Shown piece by piece: positions 20,751-30,450 of a stretch of DNA of 64,000 bases. Both the position numbers and the translations under genes were made by a program. Within the stretch, counting starts at the first letter, position 1. Each line of letters begins with the position of its first letter. The stretch comes from Pseudomonas sp. Lineage in GTDB: Bacteria; Pseudomonadota; Gammaproteobacteria; Pseudomonadales; Pseudomonadaceae. The stretch is from the NCBI RefSeq assembly GCF_030684895.1, contig NZ_JAUXXP010000039.1:21947-85946 (forward strand), given 5' to 3'. The notes beneath the pieces were generated by a model. The model had not been told where the DNA came from. It worked only from the letters and a program-made list of their open reading frames with translations, and did not search any database.

Positions 20751-21395
20751 TTAGCGTACTTTTTGCAGTTCGCTCTGCACTAGTTCTAGCAGCGGCTCCG
20801 GGCCGAACTTCGTCAGCAGCGTGCCGTTGACGAAGAAAGTTGGCGTGCCTTGAATCCCCACTTTCTTAACGTCCGCTGCGTCTTTAGCCAGGATGTCGTC
20901 GATAGCCGGCGAGTTCATCGTGGCGCGGGCCTTCTCGACATCCAGGCCAACTGCTGCTGCGGCTTCCCAGGCCTTCTGCGCTTTCGCGTCGTCATGCCAC
21001 AGCGGCTGGGCCTCCAGCACGGCTGCTAGCACAGGCTCGTAAAGCCCCTGCATTCGCGCCGTCTCCAGCAGGCGCACGGCCTCTTCTGAACCTTTGTGGA
21101 ACAACACATAGCGCACGACCAGACGCACGTCCTGTGGGTACTGCGCCATGATTTGCTTTACGTAGGGGAAGAACGCCCGGCAGCTTTCGCACGATGGGTC
21201 GAAGAACTCGACGATGGTGACCGGCGCCTTGATTGGCCCAAGGGTTGGCGAGTGGAAACGTACCAACGAACTGCTCGCCTGGGTGACTGCTTGAGTCTCC
21301 TGAGGTGCTGAAAAACGCTGATAGAGCACTGCCGCAGCGATAAAGCCGGCAATGGTTACAGCGCTGATGGTCAGTACGATGGCACGTCTATTCAT
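20751..21395 (-). CDS. DsbA-family thioredoxin-fold protein
   Basis: 214 aa; APVTIVEFFDPSCESCRAFFPYV (CxxC) and GIQGTPTFFVNGTLL. Confidence 0.88.
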   Translation of the reverse strand: MNRRAIVLTISAVTIAGFIAAAVLYQRFSAPQETQAVTQASSSLVRFHSPTLGPIKAPVTIVEFFDPSCESCRAFFPYVKQIMAQYPQDVRLVVRYVLFHKGSEEAVRLLETARMQGLYEPVLAAVLEAQPLWHDDAKAQKAWEAAAAVGLDVEKARATMNSPAIDDILAKDAADVKKVGIQGTPTFFVNGTLLTKFGPEPLLELVQSELQKVR

Positions 21396-21829
21396 ACAAG
21401 GGTTCTCCGGCGAATCAGGGCAAGAAGCAAGACGATGGCGGTGAAAGCCGCCAGGGAAAGCAGCGGCAGCGGCACGCTACCAAAGATCAGCATATCGGCC
21501 CCGGAACAGGAGGTTCCGGCGCTACACGGCTTGAGGTTTTCTGGAAGTATGCCCATGAACAGCAGGGAGTGATACAGGGCGATTGCCCAACCGATAACGG
21601 CCAGGGGCAAGGCGTAAAGCCAAACGGCGAAGTCCGCGCGATAACAGGCGACCGTCAGCATTACCCCCAAAGGAAACATGAAGATGCGCTGGAACCAGCA
21701 CAGCACGCATGGGGTTTTGCCCATGACTTCACCGATAAACAAGGCGGCTAGGGTTGCGGCCACAGCCAGCAACCACACAGAGAGCAGCAAACCCCAGGGG
21801 TTAGCGGAGGGGTGACTCTGGCTTCTCAT
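21392..21829 (-). CDS. Disulfide bond formation protein DsbB family
   Basis: 145 aa; GKTPCVLCWFQRIFMFPLG (CxxC) and four TM segments; overlaps the dsbA-like start by 4 nt. Confidence 0.88.
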   Translation of the reverse strand: MRSQSHPSANPWGLLLSVWLLAVAATLAALFIGEVMGKTPCVLCWFQRIFMFPLGVMLTVACYRADFAVWLYALPLAVIGWAIALYHSLLFMGILPENLKPCSAGTSCSGADMLIFGSVPLPLLSLAAFTAIVLLLALIRRRTLV

Positions 21830-22090
21830 CGTTATTTACTCGCCATTTTCCTTAAATAGGGATGGCACGTTAGCGGGCCCGCAGCAGCTGTCGATTGGCT
21901 TTGTGTTACAGCATGCGTCCTGCACAGGAACCGGTCGATTCGCTTGGCGTTGCAACCAGCAGGCACAGCAACTATCGAGCTGGGCGGTTCATCTTGATGA
22001 CGAAGCTCCCATTAAGGCTGGGGCTGGCAACTACAACGTGAATCGCGCCGGGGGTTTGTAAATACTTTCCGCGCTCTTCTAAGGCGATGG

Positions 22091-22561
22091 TCAATGACGG
22101 TGGCTTTTCCCAACATGGGTGTGCCCGTCATCCGGAAGCGCATTGACTCCGCCAGTGGTGTTCAGGCGCTGGAGGATTCCGCACTCGTCTACGCCCCGCT
22201 CAGAAGCGCAGCGGTGGCGCAACTCAACCAGCTGTTTTTGCAGCGCCAACAGGCTGGTCACGCGTGCTTGCACATGCTCAATGTGCTCATCCACTAAGCT
22301 ATTTACACCCTCACAGTTTTCCTCTGGCCGATCCATCAGCGCCAGCAAACTTCTGATCTCGTCCAGGGTCATGTCCAGCGTTCGGCAGTTGCGAATGAAC
22401 GTAAGCCGCTCAAGGTGCTCACTGCTGTACAGGCGGTAGTTACCCTCGCTGCGAGCCGGAGCCGGCAACAGCCCCTCGCGCTCGTAATAGCGAACCGTTT
22501 CAACCTGGCAATCGGCAAGCTTGGCCAGCTCTCCAATTTTCATGAAATACCTCTTCGACAA
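22091..22561 (-). CDS. cadR: MerR-family Cd(II)/Pb(II)-responsive regulator CadR
   Basis: 156 aa; MKIGELAKLADCQVETVRYYEREGLLPAPARSEGNYRLY; conserved Cys; C-terminal HTHVGKSHRH; divergent from cadA. Confidence 0.92.
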   Translation of the reverse strand: MSKRYFMKIGELAKLADCQVETVRYYEREGLLPAPARSEGNYRLYSSEHLERLTFIRNCRTLDMTLDEIRSLLALMDRPEENCEGVNSLVDEHIEHVQARVTSLLALQKQLVELRHRCASERGVDECGILQRLNTTGGVNALPDDGHTHVGKSHRH

Positions 22562-22565
22562 ACGC

Positions 22566-22596
22566 TTGACCCTGTAGTGGCTTCAGGGTGTTCACT
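22566..22596 (+). promoter_or_regulatory. CadR-type operator/promoter of cadA
   Basis: -35 TTGACC (22566-22571), dyad ACCCTGTAGTGGCTTCAGGGT (22569-22589), 19-bp spacer, -10-like TTCACT (22591-22596): MerR-family promoter architecture. Confidence 0.8.
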
Positions 22597-22625
22597 CTGC
22601 ATAACTGATCAATGAGGATACCCCC

Positions 22626-25061
22626 ATGGCTGGCTGCTGCAGTGATGAACACAAACCTGAAGCGGTTTCAAATGATGTCTGCTGTGACCCCAATGAGGCA
22701 ATTAAGTGCTCCTCCGCTACAGCCTCAACGGTAAATGCCGTAGCTGGCTCCAGGCTCAGCAGCTTTCGCATTGCGCAAATGGACTGCCCTACCGAACAGT
22801 CGCTGATTCAGGACAAGCTGAGCAAGCTCGCAGGCGTAGATAAGCTCGACTTCAACCTGATCAAACGGATTCTTGGGGTATGGCACAACTTGCCGTCGAC
22901 CGCCCCCATCGAGGAGGCGATCTTGTCCCTGGGAATGCAGGCAGAACCGCTCTCTGCTGAAGGGCAAGCCCGCATCAAAATTGAACAGATGGACTGCCCA
23001 ACGGAAGAAAAGCTGATCCGCGACAAGCTCTCCTCAGTGCCCGGCATCAGCGCGCTGGAGTTCAACCTGCTGCAACGCGTACTGACGTTTAGCCACACAG
23101 CAGAAGCATTGCCAGCAGCACTGGCCGCGATTCGCGACCTTGGTTTCACGCCAGTGGTTGAGGATTCAGCAACAGCAAATGAAGAAGCGCAAGGAACCCC
23201 GCGCAAGAAAGCCTGGTGGCCCTTGGCGCTCTCGGGCGTGGCCGCCGTATCGGCGGAAGTGATCCACTTTGCCGAGCTTGCGCCAGATTGGGCTGTGGCT
23301 GGCGTGGCGCTGCTCGCCATTCTGCTGTGCGGCCTAACGACCTATAAAAAGGGCTGGATCGCGCTGAAGAACCGCAACCTGAACATCAATGCGCTGATGA
23401 GTATCGCGGTGACCGGTGCGGTGCTGATTGGGCAATGGCCAGAAGCGGCCATGGTCATGTTCCTCTTTTCTGTAGCAGAACTGATCGAAGCGAAGTCATT
23501 GGATCGGGCTCGCAATGCCATCCGCGGCCTGATGGATCTGACGCCGGAGCGCGCCACGGTGCAGCAGATCGATGGCACATGGCTTGAAGTTGACGTTAAA
23601 ACTATCGCCGTAGGCGCATTGGTCAGGGTAAGACCGGGCGAACGAATCGGTCTCGACGGCGAGGTTACGTCCGGCAACTCCACCATCAACCAAGCGCCCA
23701 TCACGGGGGAAAGCCTGCCCGTAGAGAAAACCATTGGCGACCCGGTTTTTGCAGGAACCATCAACGAAGCCGGCTCCCTGGAATACCGCGTCCTAGCCGC
23801 CGCTGCCAACACCACGCTGGCACGTATCATTCACGCGGTCGAAGAGGCGCAGGGTTCACGTGCGCCGACCCAGCGCTTTGTCGATCAATTCGCCAAGGTA
23901 TACACCCCTGTCGTATTCCTATTCGCCCTAGCTATCGCCATTGTGCCGCCACTCTTCATGGCCGAGCCCTGGTACGACTGGATCTACCGTGCTTTGGTGC
24001 TGCTGGTGGTCGCCTGCCCTTGCGCCTTGGTCATATCGACGCCCGTCACCATTGTCAGTGGCCTGGCAGCGGCGGCGCGTAAAGGCATTCTGGTCAAAGG
24101 CGGCGTCTATCTGGAAATCGGTGGCAAGCTTGGCTTCCTGGCACTCGACAAAACCGGAACCATTACTCATGGCAAGCCGGTACAGACCGATTACATGCCG
24201 TTGGTTGAACAGGATTCAGAACTCTACCGTACTCATGCTGCCAGCCTCGCCAGTCGCTCTGACCACCCGGTTTCGCAGGCAATAGCCAAGCATGCCACTG
24301 AGAATGGCCTGACGTTTGCTGCCGTTGAGGGATTCGAAGCCCTGCCGGGTCGAGGTGTTCGAGGCACCATCGAAGGCATAGATTTCCACCTGGGTAACCA
24401 CCGCCTGGTGGAAGAGCTTGGCCTCTGCTCACCCGAGCTGGAAGCGACGCTGGAGCGTCTCGAACGCCAAGGTAAAACAGTGGTGGTGCTGTGCAATCCG
24501 CAGCGTGCCATTGCCCTGTTCGCCGTTGCCGATACCGTCAAGGACTCCAGCCGCCAGGCAATTGAGGAGCTTCACGCGCTTGGCGTGAAGACCACAATGC
24601 TGACCGGCGATAACCCGCACACCGCAGATGCGATTGCACAGCAGGTAGGCATCGACGAGGCACGCGGCAACCTTCTGCCAGTCGACAAATTGCAGGCCAT
24701 TGAAGCATTGCAGGCGCGCGGCTACGTTGTAGGGATGGTCGGCGATGGCATCAACGATGCGCCGGCGCTGGCGAAGTCTGAAATCGGTTTCGCCATGGCC
24801 GCCGCCGGCACGGACACGGCCATCGAAACTGCGGATGTGGCCTTGATGGATGACGACCTGCGCAAGATCCCGGCCTTCATCCGCCTGTCTCAACAGACCG
24901 CCGTCATCCTCAAGCAGAACATCGTGCTGGCGTTAGGGATCAAGGCCCTGTTTCTCGCCATTACCTTAACGGGGCAGGCGACGATGTGGATGGCCGTCTT
25001 TGCCGACATGGGTGTCAGTCTGCTGGTGGTGTTCAACGGCCTGCGCCTGCTTAAAAAGTAG
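22626..25061 (+). CDS. cadA: Cd/Zn/Pb-translocating P1B-type ATPase CadA
   Basis: 811 aa; two N-terminal MDCPTE HMA motifs, CPC (ACPCALVIS), [19 protein letters not shown]. Confidence 0.95.
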   Translation: MAGCCSDEHKPEAVSNDVCCDPNEAIKCSSATASTVNAVAGSRLSSFRIAQMDCPTEQSLIQDKLSKLAGVDKLDFNLIKRILGVWHNLPSTAPIEEAILSLGMQAEPLSAEGQARIKIEQMDCPTEEKLIRDKLSSVPGISALEFNLLQRVLTFSHTAEALPAALAAIRDLGFTPVVEDSATANEEAQGTPRKKAWWPLALSGVAAVSAEVIHFAELAPDWAVAGVALLAILLCGLTTYKKGWIALKNRNLNINALMSIAVTGAVLIGQWPEAAMVMFLFSVAELIEAKSLDRARNAIRGLMDLTPERATVQQIDGTWLEVDVKTIAVGALVRVRPGERIGLDGEVTSGNSTINQAPITGESLPVEKTIGDPVFAGTINEAGSLEYRVLAAAANTTLARIIHAVEEAQGSRAPTQRFVDQFAKVYTPVVFLFALAIAIVPPLFMAEPWYDWIYRALVLLVVACPCALVISTPVTIVSGLAAAARKGILVKGGVYLEIGGKLGFLALDKTGTITHGKPVQTDYMPLVEQDSELYRTHAASLASRSDHPVSQAIAKHATENGLTFAAVEGFEALPGRGVRGTIEGIDFHLGNHRLVEELGLCSPELEATLERLERQGKTVVVLCNPQRAIALFAVADTVKDSSRQAIEELHALGVKTTMLTGDNPHTADAIAQQVGIDEARGNLLPVDKLQAIEALQARGYVVGMVGDGINDAPALAKSEIGFAMAAAGTDTAIETADVALMDDDLRKIPAFIRLSQQTAVILKQNIVLALGIKALFLAITLTGQATMWMAVFADMGVSLLVVFNGLRLLKK

Positions 25062-25077
25062 GGTTGGAGGATTGAAG

Positions 25078-25425
25078 ATGAAAGCAGCATTGCAACTCGC
25101 AATTGAACAAGCCTTTCAGCAGGCCCGGCAGGCCATGCAGGAACAGCGCAGTACAGATGCCTTTCAATGGCTGGAGCGCGCGCACATCCTGACTCAGCGC
25201 CAACCTTTGCTGCATGCCAGGTCACACTGGCTGATGCTCACGCTCGGCTGGCAAATTGGCGATTATCGCGAGGTGGCGGGGCAAATACCGCGCATTGTCG
25301 CGGCCCTGCTGTTTTCCAGAATTTGGGTGCCCATCGGCAATACCGGCCGCTCGAGGATCAGTGCTTTCGCGCCCATGCCCATCTCTCAGGAGTTGCAGCG
25401 ACTTCTCCAAGGAGGAGAACAATGA
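25078..25425 (+). CDS. DUF3703-family protein
   Basis: 115 aa; MKAALQLAIEQAFQQARQAMQEQRSTDAFQWLERAHILTQR; between cadA and lspA. Confidence 0.7.
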   Translation: MKAALQLAIEQAFQQARQAMQEQRSTDAFQWLERAHILTQRQPLLHARSHWLMLTLGWQIGDYREVAGQIPRIVAALLFSRIWVPIGNTGRSRISAFAPMPISQELQRLLQGGEQ

Positions 25426-25934
25426 AGTCACTTCCTGGAGTGACACACTTTATCGCTCCCTGGCGTTGGTGGACGCTAGCGCTGGCCATTGCCTCGGCCG
25501 ACCAAGCGCTCAAGAGCGCAATTGCGGGGGCGCTACCGGTCGGCAGCGTCATTCCGCTGGCCCCGTTCTTCAATCTGGTTCATTTCTGGAATACCGGTGC
25601 AGCGTTCAGCTTCCTGGCTGACGCGGGTGGTTGGCAGCGTTACTTTTTCAGCGTCATCGCCTTGGTCGTTTCGGTGGTGCTGGCTCTGATATTGCGTAAA
25701 CCCAGAGCCAACAGCGAAGCCCTAGGCTATAGCCTCATCTTAGGCGGTGCCGTTGGCAATCTGATTGATCGAGCCTCGCAAGGCCATGTGATCGACTACC
25801 TGGATTTTTACTGGCAGTCCTGGCATTGGCCTGCGTTTAACCTGGCGGATATCGGTATCGTCGGTGGTGCGACCATGTTGATCCTGAGCAGCTTACTGAA
25901 CCCGAATGAGGAAACCGGCCGAGCCAGAGAATGA
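25422..25934 (+). CDS. lspA: Signal peptidase II (LspA) paralogue
   Basis: FWNTGAAFSFLAD, GGAVGNLIDR, HVIDYLDFYW, FNLADIGI motifs; ATGA overlap with DUF3703 gene. Confidence 0.92.
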   Translation: MKSLPGVTHFIAPWRWWTLALAIASADQALKSAIAGALPVGSVIPLAPFFNLVHFWNTGAAFSFLADAGGWQRYFFSVIALVVSVVLALILRKPRANSEALGYSLILGGAVGNLIDRASQGHVIDYLDFYWQSWHWPAFNLADIGIVGGATMLILSSLLNPNEETGRARE

Positions 25935-26677
25935 AAGACTTGCCCTCAACAGGCGCGGTGCGCTGGGCAGGCCATGCCTGGGTGGGGCCCGGCATCGGCA
26001 TCTTTCATGGCCGTGCCGGCCACCAGGATTGGCACCACCATCAGGCACATCAGATCTCAGCGGGTCTCGATTCACCTGTATTGGTTGAAACGCCGCTGGG
26101 CATTCAAACAGGATCGGCCGTCTTCATCCCGGCCGGCTTGCCGCATCGGCTCAGCGCCAACCGAGTGCTATCGATCTATCTGGATGCAGTGTCCGATGAG
26201 GCGCGTGCTTTGTGTGGCAGCGAAACAGCGCGGGTGATTGAGATCGCGCCGGGGGATATCACGCCGATTATCGAGGCGCTACGTGAGCCAGGGCACACTG
26301 CACTTCAGGTAAGAGCGGGGGTGCGCCAATCACTGCAACTTTCCGATCCGCCGCCTTCAGATCCTCGTTTGACCACTGTGGTTGAGGCGCTGCGTAGTGG
26401 CCAAATGGGACGCGACGAAATGGCCGCGTTGGTGCATTTATCCCCCTCACGGTTTTCCCACTGGTTTGTAGAGCAAACCGGCCTGCCGCTGCGCAGCTAT
26501 GCGAAATGGTTGCGTCTCACGCAGGCCCTGCAATATGTGGCCAAAGGTGTACGACTAACCGAAGCAGCTCATGCAGCGGGCTTTTCTGACTCGGCGCATT
26601 TCTCCCGGACATTCCGGACGCTGCTGGGCATCGATCCTTCTTCCGCACTGGCTGAGGTCGATCTTCAGGAGTCATAG
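25931..26677 (+). CDS. AraC-family transcriptional regulator
   Basis: 248 aa; cupin-like N-terminus; C-terminal HTH LSPSRFSHWFVEQTGLPLRSYAKWLRL / AAHAAGFSDSAHFSRTFRTLLGIDPS. Confidence 0.88.
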   Translation: MKDLPSTGAVRWAGHAWVGPGIGIFHGRAGHQDWHHHQAHQISAGLDSPVLVETPLGIQTGSAVFIPAGLPHRLSANRVLSIYLDAVSDEARALCGSETARVIEIAPGDITPIIEALREPGHTALQVRAGVRQSLQLSDPPPSDPRLTTVVEALRSGQMGRDEMAALVHLSPSRFSHWFVEQTGLPLRSYAKWLRLTQALQYVAKGVRLTEAAHAAGFSDSAHFSRTFRTLLGIDPSSALAEVDLQES

Positions 26678-26745
26678 CTCTTTCGTTCAAGCCGAAAGCG
26701 GGTCTCCCCACATACAGTCATGGCTCCCTACCCAGGAGCTGAGCG

Positions 26746-27615
26746 ATGCCTATTTTCCTGCGATTCCCCCTACGCTGGCTGAGCTATCCACTTGTGTTTG
26801 GTGGCTGTGCCGCCTTCATGCTCTGGGCGCTGTACGCGGGAGTGCCGTATTGGCCCACCACACCGGTAGTCGCCGCGGTGGGTCTGTTAAGCGTCGCGGG
26901 GTTAGAGCGCATCCAGCCTTTTCGCGAAGCCTGGCTTGAGGATCATCAAGACACCGCGACCGACCTACTGCACATGCTGGTGAATCTCTCCGTCATCCAG
27001 TTCACCGCTGAAATCCTGGCCAGGCTGGGCGATGCAGTGCCAGCTACGGTTCGTCTCTTCCCAGTCGAGAGCCCACTTTGGCTGCAACTGCTGCTGGTCG
27101 CCGCCGTGCTCGATCTGAGCCTGTATGCCATGCATCGTATCAGCCACCATGTACCCTGGCTGTGGCGTTTTCACATGATTCATCACAGCGCCGAGCGGCT
27201 GTACTGGATCAACGGGGAGCGCCGACACCCCTTGCACGCCGCACTCATGGCCGGTCCGGGGCTGGTGATTCTGCTCGCATCAGGTGCTCCATCCGCAGTG
27301 GTTGCTACCTGGTTTGGCATTTTGACCGTGCACTTGGCGTTCCAGCATGCAAACCTGGACTACCGACTGGGATGGCTGCGCCACATCATCGGGGTTGCTG
27401 AAATTCATCGCTGGCATCACAAGCGCGACTTTGCGGATGCCCAGGTTAACTTCGGAGAGTTTCTGATGGTGTGGGATCGACTGTTTGGCACGTTCTACGA
27501 CAGCGCAGGGAAGCTGGGAGAGGCAGAGGTTGGATTGCATGAAAAGGACTATCCCAAAGACTACCTTGGACAGTTGACCGAACCCTTTGGGCGAGACCTT
27601 ACAAGCCAAGGCTAA
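26746..27615 (+). CDS. Sterol desaturase / fatty acid hydroxylase family membrane protein
   Basis: 289 aa; His motifs HRISHHVPWLWRFHMIHHSAE and EIHRWHHKRD. Confidence 0.88.
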   Translation: MPIFLRFPLRWLSYPLVFGGCAAFMLWALYAGVPYWPTTPVVAAVGLLSVAGLERIQPFREAWLEDHQDTATDLLHMLVNLSVIQFTAEILARLGDAVPATVRLFPVESPLWLQLLLVAAVLDLSLYAMHRISHHVPWLWRFHMIHHSAERLYWINGERRHPLHAALMAGPGLVILLASGAPSAVVATWFGILTVHLAFQHANLDYRLGWLRHIIGVAEIHRWHHKRDFADAQVNFGEFLMVWDRLFGTFYDSAGKLGEAEVGLHEKDYPKDYLGQLTEPFGRDLTSQG

Positions 27616-28082
27616 CGGATTCTCTTGCGAAGGGCTGCCGCTAGGTGCAACACGATGCCCCTAGTGAGTGGCTCTGGCTAGCTGATGAAAGCGCGCGCCC
27701 GTTGAGCCGATGCCACCCAACGTAAGCTCGCTCGCCCGCAACCAATGTGAGCCCAAGGCTATGCCAGTCGCAGTTAATCTGAGCTGGAGATCGCATCGAT
27801 TGCGAGCTCGGCCGAACTCAAACGCGAGCTGATTCAACTACTGGTTCATGGCTCGAAACCATCAGCAGAGTGGTGCACAACCACTGGAATGGGCGACTCA
27901 TATCCTCTGGAGCAAGTGGCCCATTTCACTGCAATACATAGCGTTGCAGTGAGCTGATCGCCTCTCTAGCGAATGACCTGGGCCAACCCAAGCTGGGCGC
28001 TCTCACGGCCTATACGCCGTTTTTGTTGAAAACCTGCACTTAAATGTCGCTTTAAGACAACTTTTATTGCCGCCTTGTGAAG

Positions 28083-28102
28083 ATTACAGAATTGTAATTT
28101 TC
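28083..28102 (+). promoter_or_regulatory. Putative CzcR/CopR-like box upstream of oprD copy 1
   Basis: ATTACAGAATTGTAATTTTC: ATTACA-N4-TGTAAT dyad plus TTTC tail. Confidence 0.6.
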
Positions 28103-28240
28103 CAATCATCTTCAAGTTATCTTCAGCTTGCAAGGATAGGGCTCAGCTCCCCAAAGGCGCAGAGCGCTTGAGGGTGCAATACCTATAAGAACGCCATGGC
28201 GAAAACTAGACTAATAACTGCCAATATAAAGGAGCAATAA

Positions 28241-29566
28241 ATGCTTAATAAAACCAAACTATCCCTTGCAGTATTTTCGGCGATTGTCAGTGCAGCTCCG
28301 CTCATGGCGGCCGCAGAAGAGCAAGCCGAAGGTTTTGTAGAAGGTAGCAGTTTCAATATTCTCAACCGTAACTTCTACATGAACCGTGACTTTCGTAAAG
28401 GTCAGTCGAGCAACACTGACAATGGTTATACTGAAGCTTGGGCACACGGCATCATTGGCCAGTTCGAGTCGGGCTTTACCCAAGGCACCGTAGGCTTTGG
28501 TATTGATGCCTTCGCCATGCTCGGCCTTAAACTGGATACCGGGGATGGTCGATATGGCCCAGGTGGTACTGTTAATCTGCTGCCGGTAAATAGTGATGGT
28601 GAAGCTGAAGATAACTACTCCAAAGTGGGTGGTGCAGTAAAAGCCCGGCTATTCGACACCGTTGTCAAAGTGGGTGATGTGTTCCCCATGACTCCGGTGG
28701 TTCACTACGGTGACTCCCGCCTGCTACCGGAAAGCTTTCGCGGCGTTACGGTTGAGAACACCAGCTTTGATGGTTTGACCCTTCAGGGTGGCCGCCTGCA
28801 TGCCATGAGCCAGCCGCAGGTCAGCACCATGCGTGATGAATTCGCAACCTTCTATGCGGGCTCTGTCGCGTCGCCATGGGTTGCCTATTTCGGCGGTGAC
28901 TATTCGCTAAATGACAACCTGAGCTTTAGTCTCTATAGCAGCCAACTCAAGGATGCTTGGAAGCAGCACTATGCCGGTACGTCCTTCACCTACCCGCTGA
29001 CCGACAGTGTTTCCTTGTTCGGTGGTTTGAACTACTACAAAGCTGTCGATGACGGCCAGCAGCTGCTGGGTGAGTTCGATAACGACATTTACAGCGGCAA
29101 AGTGGGTGTGCAGTTCGGTGCACACAGCGTTGCCCTGTCGCACCAGCGCAACAACGGCGACGATGATTTCGACTACCTGCGCCAGTCTGATTCCATCTTC
29201 CTCGACAACTCTATTCAGTACAGCGACTTCAACTCGCCGAAAGAGAAGTCCTGGATGCTGCGCTACGACCTAGATATGGCCAGCTATGGCGTTCCTGGAC
29301 TGACCTTCATGACGCGCTATGCGCTGGGTACAGATGCGGACTACTCCGACGCCAACAATGTGTATATGCGTCGTGATGCCGATGGTAATCCGCTGACCGA
29401 CCAGAAGCGCTGGGAGCGCAACATCGAAGCCAAGTACGTCGTACAAGCTGGCTCGCTGAAAGATATGTCCTTCCGCGTTCGCCAGATGACTACCCGCGCA
29501 ACGGATTACGAGTCGGATCTGGACGAGGTTCGTCTGATCGTCGAGTACCCACTGAGCGTGCTCTAA
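28241..29566 (+). CDS. OprD-family outer membrane porin (copy 1)
   Basis: 441 aa; signal peptide, EGFVEGSSFNILNRNFYMNRDFRKGQSS..., C-terminal DLDEVRLIVEYPLSVL. Confidence 0.92.
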   Translation: MLNKTKLSLAVFSAIVSAAPLMAAAEEQAEGFVEGSSFNILNRNFYMNRDFRKGQSSNTDNGYTEAWAHGIIGQFESGFTQGTVGFGIDAFAMLGLKLDTGDGRYGPGGTVNLLPVNSDGEAEDNYSKVGGAVKARLFDTVVKVGDVFPMTPVVHYGDSRLLPESFRGVTVENTSFDGLTLQGGRLHAMSQPQVSTMRDEFATFYAGSVASPWVAYFGGDYSLNDNLSFSLYSSQLKDAWKQHYAGTSFTYPLTDSVSLFGGLNYYKAVDDGQQLLGEFDNDIYSGKVGVQFGAHSVALSHQRNNGDDDFDYLRQSDSIFLDNSIQYSDFNSPKEKSWMLRYDLDMASYGVPGLTFMTRYALGTDADYSDANNVYMRRDADGNPLTDQKRWERNIEAKYVVQAGSLKDMSFRVRQMTTRATDYESDLDEVRLIVEYPLSVL

Positions 29567-29633
29567 AAATGGATGGGCGGGCGGGCTCTAAAAGCCCTGC
29601 CCGCTCATGCATAACAAGATAGATAGTTATTAG

Positions 29634-29649
29634 ATTTCAAGAATGTAAT
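29634..29649 (+). promoter_or_regulatory. Putative CzcR/CopR-like box upstream of PtrA-like gene 1
   Basis: ATTTCAAGAATGTAAT, degenerate match to ATTACNNANNTGTAAT. Confidence 0.4.
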
Positions 29650-29758
29650 GTTGAGCTCACGCTGCTGTTAGCTTCACCCCCGTAAAATTCACTCGAACTT
29701 GCAGAACTTGTCCATGAACCTCGACAAGCTACTAATTGAATTTTACGAGGCCTGCCTT

Positions 29759-29992
29759 ATGAAGATGTTGAAAGCTCTAGTTATTGGATCGGTACTTCTT
29801 GTCGGCTCCACACAGACTTATGCAGAAGATGGCTATGATCGCTCAATGAAAGCTCAGGAAAAATTTCGAGCAGATCAAAAACGAATTCACGGAACTGAGC
29901 CTTCTGCCAAACCGGCGGACGAACTAAAGGTTAAGACCAGCAACCAAAATCGGGCCAATACCGATATTAAAAAAGAAACCAACGCTGACTAA
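29759..29992 (+). CDS. PtrA-like small secreted protein (copy 1)
   Basis: 77 aa; MKMLKALVIGSVLLVGSTQTYAEDGYDRSMKAQEKFRADQKRIHG; signal peptide then AEdGyDRs core shared with copies 2 and 3. Confidence 0.65.
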   Translation: MKMLKALVIGSVLLVGSTQTYAEDGYDRSMKAQEKFRADQKRIHGTEPSAKPADELKVKTSNQNRANTDIKKETNAD

Positions 29993-30058
29993 CCGCCCAC
30001 TTCCGAACGATGTTCACCTCTAGAAGCTCCCGAGCTCCTTTGGAAAGAGGTGTACCCT

Positions 30059-30085
30059 AAGCGCCCTTCGGGGCGCTTTTTTTAT
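30059..30085 (+). terminator. Rho-independent terminator
   Basis: AAGCGCCCTTCGGGGCGCTTTTTTT. Confidence 0.8.
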
Positions 30086-30450
30086 TTAATCTTTAATAAA
30101 AAAGACTCACTGGGAGTTTAAACCTCCAAGCTAGAAAACTAACTCTACTCTTCCGCAAGTCATTCATGTCTGCAACAAGCCATCGCTGTCAGCGTGTAGC
30201 AAGAAGGGCAAAATGATACCGGTGCAGGCCTTTAGATTGATCTGCCTGATATCTGCAAAGGCACTGGCTATCACCCCGATGCTAGAACACGGTGTCATTT
30301 GAATACCGCGCCCTTGCACCGTCAGCAGATACCTACTCAATAGCTAGACGCCGTGCCCATCTCAATTTTTCATGATTCAGGCCATCCAAGAGTATCGCCG
30401 CGCTCTCCGCTACCTCATGTAAGCTGAAGTTTTTACTCCTTGAGGATGCT

